DNA from: Chloroflexota bacterium
Lineage (GTDB): Bacteria; Chloroflexota; FW602-bin22; JAMCYS01
DNA: 10,540 bases
Direction of reading: 5' to 3'
Assembly (NCBI GenBank): GCA_021847625.1
Contig: JAJZQK010000058.1
Span: 1 to 10,540 of the forward strand
Shown: piece after piece, positions 5,291-10,540 of the stretch
Position numbering within the stretch: the stretch's first letter is position 1
Layout of the letters: every line of letters begins with the position of its first letter
The notes under the pieces: generated by a model
Databases searched by the model: none
Seen by the model: only the letters and a program-made list of their open reading frames with translations
What the model was told of the DNA's origin: nothing
Program-made: the position numbers and the translations under genes

Positions 5291-6541
5291 CTATGGCTGG
5301 CACGACCTCTCGGGCACATCCTGGATCGGGAAGAACGTGCGGACGTCTGCGCCGTGCGACCAGACGTTCGGGAAGGACTCGAACTGGGTGTCGGCGACCA
5401 CACTGCGGAATAGGATCAGGTTCGGCGGCGTGCCTGTCGTGGCTTGAGAGACGTCGATGTTGTCGAACACCCAGCGCGGATGCACCACCCCGCCGTTGCT
5501 GGCGCTGATGCGTATATCGTTTACTGCCCCGAAGGTGGCCACGTCGGCGTTCAGCGACCGGATCAGGAACGCGAATGGGTTGCGCGAGAAGTCCACCGAC
5601 CTCAGCGTCCCGAGCCGGAATATGTCGGTGCCAATGTTAGCCCTGGTAGCCTGCCTGACGAGGGGAGAGTTCGGGAAGACGATCTCTATCTTCGTGTCCA
5701 ACTGCGCGGGCGGGGTAGGCCAGGGCTGGACGGCGCTAGGCACGTCCTGGAGGGGGAAGATTGTGCGCGGGTCGGCCCCGTGCACCCAGACGTTGCTGTT
5801 GGTGCCGTTGGGCTGCGCGTTCACGGTGACGAAGAAGTAGATCTTGTTGTTGGGGTTCTGGGCCGCGCTCACGTCGACGTTGTTGAAGACCCACTCGGGA
5901 TAGGTGAGCCCATTCCTGCTCTGCATTATCCTCGTGCCAGACACGATCGGCCGTGCCGGGTCGTTGTTGATCGCCCGCCAGAGGACGACGTCGCCATCGA
6001 AGCCGCAGGGCACGGGTATCCTGGTTCCGGGCGTGAACAAGACGGTCCCGATATTGGCCAGCGACGCCTGGGTCACGGGCACGCCATCGTGGGGGAAGAC
6101 GATCTCGATCTTGGCGTCCACCTGCATGAAGCCGGCGGGAATGGGGTCGGAGCGGCGCACGGTGAAGTGCCAGGAGGTCGTCTGCGTGGTGCCGGTGGAG
6201 TCCTCGGCGGCCACGAAGACGTCGTACTCGCCGGGGGCCAAGACGCGGCCCGTGAAGAGGGCGGCGACGTTCGCGCTGGGCCCGCCGACCTCGAAGGACA
6301 GCGGCTGCGTGTTCAGGGCCATGGCCGTGCGGGTGACGTTGCCGGTGCTCGTCACGGTGGCGGCGATAGTCACCTCCCCCGCGGGGACGGTCGAGTTGGG
6401 GGCCGGGTTCAGCCCGCTAAACGTGATCGCGGCGGCCGGCCTGGCCAGGGCCAGGGGTGGGGCCACCAAAGACGCTGCCACGATCAGGGCGAATGCCACG
6501 TACGGGAGACGACGACTGACCTGTCTTAATCGATCGCGCAC
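5291..6541 (-). CDS. secreted protein with an Ig-like domain and two tandem copies of an unnamed domain
   Basis: The product is 416 residues from the GTG at 6541, chosen because AAGGAGGT lies six bases upstream; a longer open frame exists but lacks a ribosome binding site. Residues 1-38 are a Sec signal peptide (basic start, hydrophobic core 13-29, ALA or AAA cleavage region). Residues 39-128 look like an Ig-like beta domain (NPAPNSTVPAG, then LAPGEYDVFVAAEDSTG and WHFTV). Residues 140-268 and 280-410 are two copies of a domain of about 130 residues. Each begins with a D-x-KIEIVFP strand, has ANIGT near its 25th residue, a P-x-WVF-(N/D)-N-(V/I)-DVS strand near its 80th, and ends with NVW-x-HGAD-x-RT-x-FP-x-QDVP. 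The copies differ in length and side chains, so the duplication is old. No catalytic motif or cell-wall anchor is seen; function is unknown. It probably acts outside the cell, perhaps as a binding protein. It lies 177 bp behind cobO on the same strand and is probably a separate unit. Confidence 0.85.
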   Translation of the reverse strand: MRDRLRQVSRRLPYVAFALIVAASLVAPPLALARPAAAITFSGLNPAPNSTVPAGEVTIAATVTSTGNVTRTAMALNTQPLSFEVGGPSANVAALFTGRVLAPGEYDVFVAAEDSTGTTQTTSWHFTVRRSDPIPAGFMQVDAKIEIVFPHDGVPVTQASLANIGTVLFTPGTRIPVPCGFDGDVVLWRAINNDPARPIVSGTRIMQSRNGLTYPEWVFNNVDVSAAQNPNNKIYFFVTVNAQPNGTNSNVWVHGADPRTIFPLQDVPSAVQPWPTPPAQLDTKIEIVFPNSPLVRQATRANIGTDIFRLGTLRSVDFSRNPFAFLIRSLNADVATFGAVNDIRISASNGGVVHPRWVFDNIDVSQATTGTPPNLILFRSVVADTQFESFPNVWSHGADVRTFFPIQDVPERSCQP

Positions 6542-6563
6542 CTCGATACCTCCTTGTGCTGGT

Positions 6564-6580
6564 TTGGGGCGTGCCCCCAA
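6564..6580 (-). promoter_or_regulatory. small hairpin in the leader of the secreted-protein gene
   Basis: TTGGGG and CCCCAA pair around a 5-base loop, ending about 10 bases before the AAGGAGGT ribosome binding site. It lies 140 bases behind the cobO stop. It could be part of the cob operon's 3' end or a leader element of the secreted-protein gene. No T-run follows on the minus strand, and no clear promoter was found between 6581 and 6718. Confidence 0.25.
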
Positions 6581-6718
6581 GTGCGAGCACAAAGCGTGCC
6601 AGCGGCGACTCGAATACGGAGCAGATGCCGAATGGAGATAGCCGCAGCTGGCCGCGGCCCCCCGCAAGCACCAGGTGTGTTCGGGGCCCGTGACCTCCTC
6701 CCGCGAGAGTGGCGCTCC

Positions 6719-7258
6719 TCAATACTCAATCCCCCTGCGCGCCTTCACGCCCTGGTCGAAGGGATGCTTGTGCGGCACCATCTCGGTGACAAGGTCGGCG
6801 GCGTCGATCACCTCCGGCGGTGCGCCGCGGCCAGTGAGCACGAGCTCCAGGCTCGCCGGTTTGCCGCCGATAAGGCCGAGCACTTCGTCGAGCGTCAGCG
6901 CCTTCAGGTTGAGCGCGGTCAACGCCTCGTCCAGGATCAGCAGGTCGTACTCCCCGCTCGCCAACGCCACCCACGCCAGGGCGAGCGCCTCCTCGGCCGC
7001 GGCGCGCAGGCCCTCCTCGCCCTGTCGGAACACGCTGCGGGCAGCCGGCTGCACGATGCCAAACGCCGGCCAGCGCTCCACGAAGCGGTGCTCGCCGCAG
7101 CGGGCGTAACCCTTGAGGAATTGGATGAAGCCTACCCGCAGTCCCTGCCCGGAGGCTCGCAGCGCGAGCCCAAGGGCGGCCGTGGTCTTGCCCTTGCCGT
7201 CACCCGTGTAGACTTGCACCAACCCGGTCCGTCTTGGCGCCTTACCACCTGCTGTCAT
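6719..7258 (-). CDS. cobO: cob(I)alamin / cob(I)yrinic acid a,c-diamide adenosyltransferase
   Basis: The product is 179 residues, close to the CobA/CobO/BtuR family length. It transfers the adenosyl group from ATP to the Co(I) corrinoid, making the cobalt-carbon bond of coenzyme B12, in the cytosol. The P-loop GDGKGKTT is at residues 19-26, followed by AALGLALRASGQGLRV and the FLKG segment. DLLILDEALTALN carries the family's acidic motif, LVLTGRGAPPEVIDAADLVTEM is the typical C-terminal block, and the chain ends in the usual KARRGIEY. The ATG at 7258 overlaps the cobU stop codon as ATGA, so translation is probably coupled; an in-frame extension to 7606 merely runs antiparallel in frame-shifted cobU sequence and is not credible. 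This is the last gene of the cob operon. Although adenosylation precedes the CobQ step in the pathway, the gene follows cobQ and cobU in the transcript. Confidence 0.95.
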   Translation of the reverse strand: MTAGGKAPRRTGLVQVYTGDGKGKTTAALGLALRASGQGLRVGFIQFLKGYARCGEHRFVERWPAFGIVQPAARSVFRQGEEGLRAAAEEALALAWVALASGEYDLLILDEALTALNLKALTLDEVLGLIGGKPASLELVLTGRGAPPEVIDAADLVTEMVPHKHPFDQGVKARRGIEY

Positions 7259-7866
7259 CCGCTCCCCTCGCCAATCTGTAGTTCGCCTTTGCTTCGCGCC
7301 AGGGCCTTCACGTCCACCGGAATGCCCGCGACCATAAGGTATACTTCGTCCGCGCGCGTGGCTAGCCAGCGGTTGGCCCAGCCGAGGAGATCGCGATAGG
7401 CGCGACCGAGCGGATACGGCGGCACCAAGCCCATGCCCACCTCGTTCGACACCACGATCAGATGCGCCCGCCCACCCTCGAACCACTGCCAGATCGCCTC
7501 CAGCTCGCCGTGCACCACGGCCACGAGGACGTCGTAGGTGCCATCGGCCTGTGGGTCCTCGCTCGCCTCGCGCAGGAGAAGGTTCGCGGTCAGCATCGTC
7601 AGGCAATCCAGCAATACCACCTCCGCACCCTCCGCCGCCTTAGCAATGACGGCGCCCGCCGCCGCCGGGGCTTCGGCGGTGCGCCAGTGGGCGGGACGCG
7701 CCCGTCGGTGGGCCGCGATGCGGTCCTGCATCGCTTCGTCGTTCGGCTCGGCGGTGGCGACGAACAGCACCTCGCGCCCGAGCTCCCCCGCCAGCTGCTC
7801 CGCGAAGGTGCTCTTCCCGCCGCGGGCGCCGCCTAGTATCAAGATCAAGCGCCTGCCGTTATTCAT
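7255..7866 (-). CDS. cobU: adenosylcobinamide kinase / adenosylcobinamide-phosphate guanylyltransferase
   Basis: The product is 203 residues, a full-length CobU/CobP. It phosphorylates adenosylcobinamide and then transfers GMP to give adenosyl-GDP-cobinamide, the activated intermediate for lower-ligand attachment by CobS. The P-loop GGARGGKS is at 12-19. The covalent guanylylation histidine is most likely H53 in the AAHRRARPAHW block (the site called His46 in Salmonella CobU). VVLLDCLTMLTANLLL, VSNEVGMGLVPPYPLGRAYRDLLG and the C-terminal VYLMVAGIPVDVK segment follow the family in order. The ATG overlaps the cobQ stop as ATGA, and its own TGA overlaps the cobO start in the same way. Tight coupling suggests balanced production of the three proteins. 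Base composition matches the neighbours, with no sign of recent transfer. Confidence 0.96.
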   Translation of the reverse strand: MNNGRRLILILGGARGGKSTFAEQLAGELGREVLFVATAEPNDEAMQDRIAAHRRARPAHWRTAEAPAAAGAVIAKAAEGAEVVLLDCLTMLTANLLLREASEDPQADGTYDVLVAVVHGELEAIWQWFEGGRAHLIVVSNEVGMGLVPPYPLGRAYRDLLGWANRWLATRADEVYLMVAGIPVDVKALARSKGELQIGEGSG

Positions 7867-9377
7867 CGCCTGCTCTCCAGCCCCACGAGGCCGTACACCA
7901 ACCGCATATCGAGGTTCTCCCTCACCACCGCCGCCAGGCGGTTATACTCCCGGTCCTTGTCCAGGCCCGCCGCCAGTTCGGCTAAAGCGACGCCCTTGCG
8001 TTGGGCTAGCCACTCGAGGAGGCGTCGGCGAAAGCCCTGCCGGTCGAAGAGGCCGTGCAGGTAGGTGCCGCAGACCAGGCCGTCCGCGGACACCGCGCCG
8101 TCCAGGCTATCCACCGGCCGGCCCGACCGCTCGTGCAGGCGCACGGTGGGCCGCGGGGCGCCCGTCGTCTGGCCCATGTGGATTTCGTAGCCGTCGACCT
8201 CCTCGCCCTCGGCCAGCGAGAGGAGGCCCGGCCCGCCCAGGACCCGGCCGCGGACGCGGCAGGTGCTCTTGCCGGCGGCGAAGGTCGTCTCCACGGGCAG
8301 CAGGCCGAGCCCCGGCGTCTCTGCGGCCGCCGATTCGACGTGCCGCGGGTCCTGCAACGTCCGCCCCAGCATCTGGTAGCCGCCGCAGATGCCGATCACC
8401 GGCACGCCCGCGTGGGCGAGCGTCACCAGCGCCTCCGCCAGGCCGGTTTGCCGCAGAAAGGCCAGGTCGGCGACGGTGGCCTTGGTGCCGGGCAGGATGA
8501 CGAGGTCGGGCCGGCCCAGCTCCTTCGCCTTGTCCACCAGTCGCAGGCTCACCGCGGGCTCGGCCTGCAGAGGGTCGAAGTCGTCGAAGTTGGCGATGCG
8601 CGGCAGGTGCAGCACGGCGATATCCAGCGGCGCCTGTCGTCCGCGCCAGCCGCCATCCAGCGCCACCGCGTCCTCGTCGGCGACGCGCAGGTCGCGCACG
8701 AACGGTATCACCCCCGCCACCGGTACGCCGGTCCGCCGTTCGAGGAAGGCGAGGCCGTCGCCCAAGAGCGCACGGTCGCCGCGGAACTTGTTGATGACCA
8801 GCCCCTTCACCGTCGCCCGCTCCTCCGGCTCCAGGAGGGCGAGGGTGCCGACGAGGGAGGCGAACACGCCGCCGCGGTCGATGTCGGCGACCAGCAGCAC
8901 GGGGGCCTCGGCCGCCAGGGCGACCCGCATGTTGACGATGTCGTTGTCGTGCAGGTTGACCTCGGCCGGGCTACCGGCGCCTTCGACGACCACTATGTCG
9001 CAGCGCTCGCGCAGGCGGTTGAGCGACTCCAGGGCGATGGGCCAAAGCTCGGTCTTGAAATCGTAGTACCGACCGGCGTCGAGCGTGGCCCAGGGGCGGC
9101 CGCGCACGACGACCTGGCAGCAGGCGCCGCCCTCGGGCTTGAGCAGGATCGGGTTCATGTCGACGGTGAGGTCGACGCCGGCCGCCTCCGCCTGCACCGC
9201 CTGCGAGCGCCCGACCTCGCCCCCGTCGACGGTGACGAACGAGTTGAGGGCCATGTTCTGGGCCTTGTAAGGGGCAACGCGATAGCCGTCCTGGCGGAAG
9301 ATGCGGCAGAGGGCGGTGACCAGAATGCTCTTGCCCGCCGAAGAGGCGGTCCCCTGCACCATGATTACCTTACCCAT
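7863..9377 (-). CDS. cobQ: cobyric acid synthase (amidates b, d, e, g)
   Basis: The product is 504 residues, nearly the same as enteric CobQ/CbiP (about 506). It is a cytosolic glutamine amidotransferase that uses ATP and glutamine to amidate four side chains of adenosylcobyrinic acid a,c-diamide, giving adenosylcobyric acid. The N-terminal synthetase domain starts at MVQGTASSAGKS (dethiobiotin-synthetase-like P-loop) and includes APYKAQNMALNSF, MNPILLKPEG, VEGAGSPAEVNL, ADIDRGGVFASLVGT and KFRGD. The C-terminal GATase domain has its nucleophile C331 in GICGGYQMLG, and the likely catalytic H441 in GTYLHGLFD; GYEIHMG is also present. An oddity is GGACCQVVV after LKPE, where most homologues have an Asp/Ser pattern (D-x-x-SQV). 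GGGGAGGG eight bases upstream supports the ATG at 9377. It lies 55 bp behind cobB and overlaps cobU by four bases. Confidence 0.97.
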   Translation of the reverse strand: MGKVIMVQGTASSAGKSILVTALCRIFRQDGYRVAPYKAQNMALNSFVTVDGGEVGRSQAVQAEAAGVDLTVDMNPILLKPEGGACCQVVVRGRPWATLDAGRYYDFKTELWPIALESLNRLRERCDIVVVEGAGSPAEVNLHDNDIVNMRVALAAEAPVLLVADIDRGGVFASLVGTLALLEPEERATVKGLVINKFRGDRALLGDGLAFLERRTGVPVAGVIPFVRDLRVADEDAVALDGGWRGRQAPLDIAVLHLPRIANFDDFDPLQAEPAVSLRLVDKAKELGRPDLVILPGTKATVADLAFLRQTGLAEALVTLAHAGVPVIGICGGYQMLGRTLQDPRHVESAAAETPGLGLLPVETTFAAGKSTCRVRGRVLGGPGLLSLAEGEEVDGYEIHMGQTTGAPRPTVRLHERSGRPVDSLDGAVSADGLVCGTYLHGLFDRQGFRRRLLEWLAQRKGVALAELAAGLDKDREYNRLAAVVRENLDMRLVYGLVGLESRR

Positions 9378-9432
9378 TACGTGGACCCTCCCCTCGCCGT
9401 TGCGCGCATGCCGACGTGGCTGCCTCCCCCGA

Positions 9433-10540
9433 TCATCCTGCCGCCCTCCTCACCGCACAGGCGGCGACGAAGTTCGCGGCCAGGCGGGGATTGCTGGCGA
9501 AGTGCAGGTGCACGTAGGAGGCAAGCAGGCTCCCTTCTTGGTGCCCCTCGCGCCGGTCGGTACCGAGCACGTGGTAGGGCGCCGCCGCCCCGTCGAAGGA
9601 GACGTCGAGTGATGAGTAGTGGAACTCGTGGCCGCGGGCCTCCTCGCCCTCGCGCAGCAGCGCCGTGTCGCGGCACGCCTTCACCTCGGCGTAGCCCAGC
9701 GTCATCCGGCCGCCCTTGATGCTCGCGTTGGCCGGAACCAGGCCGACGCCCGGGTGGGCGTGGCCGTCCAGGTCGGCGAGTGTGCGGCAGAGATACATCA
9801 GCCCGCCGCACTCGGCGTAGATGGGCAGGCCCGCGCGGTGGGCAGCGCGCAGGCTCTCTCGCATGGGCTGGTTACCCGCCAACCGACCGGCGAAGAACTC
9901 CGGGAACCCTCCGCCGAGGTACACGCCGTCGCAGCCGGCCGGCAGCGCCGGGTCGCGCAAGGGGCTGAAGGGGACCAGGCGCGCCCCCCAGGCGCCGAGC
10001 AGGTGTAGGTTGTCCTCGTAGTAGAAGCAGAACGCCTCATCCCGCGCCACGGCGAGCGTCGCCCGTGGGGCCAGCGGCATTTCTGGGAATAGTCCCGTCG
10101 CCGCCGCCGCCGGGGGCGTCGCCCCTTCGGCCAGCCGCACGAGCGCCGCCAAATCGACCGTCTCCTCCACCTGCGCCACTAGGCGGCCGAAGAACTCGTC
10201 CTCCACGCGCCCCTCCTGCACCGGCACCAGGCCGAGGTGGCGCTCGGGCAGAACGAGGTCCGCGCGCTGGGGGAGGTGGCCCACCACCGGCAGGCCGGTC
10301 GCTTCCCGCACGGCGTCGGCGACGAGGCGCAGGTGCCCGGGGCTGCCCACGCCGTTGGCGACGACGCCCGCCACCTTGAGCGCCGGGTCAAGCCGGCTGT
10401 AGCCGAGCGCCACCGCGGCCGCGCTCTGGCCGAGCCGGCCGACGTCCATCACCAACACCACCGGCAGCCCGAGTAGCTTCGCCAGCTCCGCGGTGCTGCC
10501 CGCGCCGTCCCCGGGATGGCCGTCGAACAGGCCCATCACC
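9433..10540 (-). CDS. cobB: cobyrinic acid a,c-diamide synthase, 5' end outside the window
   Basis: The visible 368 residues are roughly the last four fifths of a CobB/CbiA protein (family about 450-460); the P-loop domain start lies beyond the right edge. The GTG/ATG at the edge encode the V-M of the conserved VMGLFDG motif, so they are internal codons, not the start. CobB amidates the a and c acetate groups of (hydrogeno)cobyrinic acid using glutamine and ATP. Visible family blocks are VMGLFDG, LPVVLVMDVGRLGQSAAA, VVANGVGSPGH (usually NRVGS; Arg is replaced by Gly), HLPQRADLVLPERHLGLVP, and the GATase domain with YLGGGFPEFFA, nucleophile Cys in YAECGGLMYL (codon 9808-9810), GYAEVKA, EFHYSS and the likely catalytic His in SYVHLHFASNP (codons 9502-9510). 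It is the first visible gene of the cob operon. Downstream cobQ starts 55 bp after its stop with its own ribosome binding site. Confidence 0.96.
   Translation of the reverse strand, partial: VMGLFDGHPGDGAGSTAELAKLLGLPVVLVMDVGRLGQSAAAVALGYSRLDPALKVAGVVANGVGSPGHLRLVADAVREATGLPVVGHLPQRADLVLPERHLGLVPVQEGRVEDEFFGRLVAQVEETVDLAALVRLAEGATPPAAAATGLFPEMPLAPRATLAVARDEAFCFYYEDNLHLLGAWGARLVPFSPLRDPALPAGCDGVYLGGGFPEFFAGRLAGNQPMRESLRAAHRAGLPIYAECGGLMYLCRTLADLDGHAHPGVGLVPANASIKGGRMTLGYAEVKACRDTALLREGEEARGHEFHYSSLDVSFDGAAAPYHVLGTDRREGHQEGSLLASYVHLHFASNPRLAANFVAACAVRRAAG

Noticed and set aside
9378..9432. Possible cobalamin riboswitch between cobB and cobQ.
   Set aside because: The gap is only 55 bases, far too short, and lacks the B12-box sequence; it holds just the cobQ ribosome binding site.
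8055..9719. A 554-codon plus-strand open frame antisense to cobQ and cobB.
   Set aside because: cobQ and cobB are unmistakable on the minus strand; the plus-strand translation has no recognisable domain.
1..10540. CRISPR arrays, insertion-sequence transposases, phage or defence genes.
   Set aside because: No regularly spaced repeats and no recognisable transposase, integrase, Cas or defence protein in any frame.

Overview
This is a high-GC bacterial window with GTG and TTG starts, strong GGAGG-type ribosome binding sites and mixed strand use. Taxonomy cannot be fixed from the sequence. The style of the proteins (toroid-fold protein, duplicated secreted domain, DUF2202, compact corrin operon) suggests Chloroflexota or a similar high-GC lineage; this is an impression, not a measurement.

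Left part (1-3000). A gene-free stretch leads into a secreted DUF2202 (ferritin-like) gene, 413-901. Its reading frame leaves the family halfway through the domain, so it looks broken. Behind the break lies a repeat of about 93 bp. Next comes tag (3-methyladenine-DNA glycosylase I, TTG start), which converges on a minus-strand gene for an alpha/alpha-toroid protein of unknown function. That gene appears to be transcribed without a leader from an extended -10 promoter.

Middle part (3000-6700). A second, diverged copy of the repeat covers the 3' end of a minus-strand membrane-anchored endonuclease/exonuclease/phosphatase (EEP) protein. A gap of about 400 bp with a good sigma70-type promoter and a palindrome at the predicted transcription start leads to a small DUF3592 membrane protein on the plus strand. 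This converges, across a perfect 16-bp hairpin, on a secreted protein. The secreted protein consists of a signal peptide, an Ig-like domain and two tandem copies of an unnamed domain of about 130 residues.

Right part (6719-10540). Four late cobalamin genes lie on the minus strand in the order cobB (5' end outside the window), cobQ, cobU, cobO. The last three are joined by ATGA start/stop overlaps. CobB amidates the corrin ring at a and c, CobO adenosylates it, CobQ amidates b, d, e and g, and CobU activates adenosylcobinamide for nucleotide-loop assembly. The aminopropanol step (CbiB/CobD) and CobS/CobT are not in the window, and neither is a cobalamin riboswitch; any of these could lie beyond the right edge.

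I found no convincing new multi-gene system. The most unusual items are the repeat pair associated with altered gene 3' ends, the duplicated secreted domain, and the promoter-plus-palindrome leader ahead of the DUF3592 gene.
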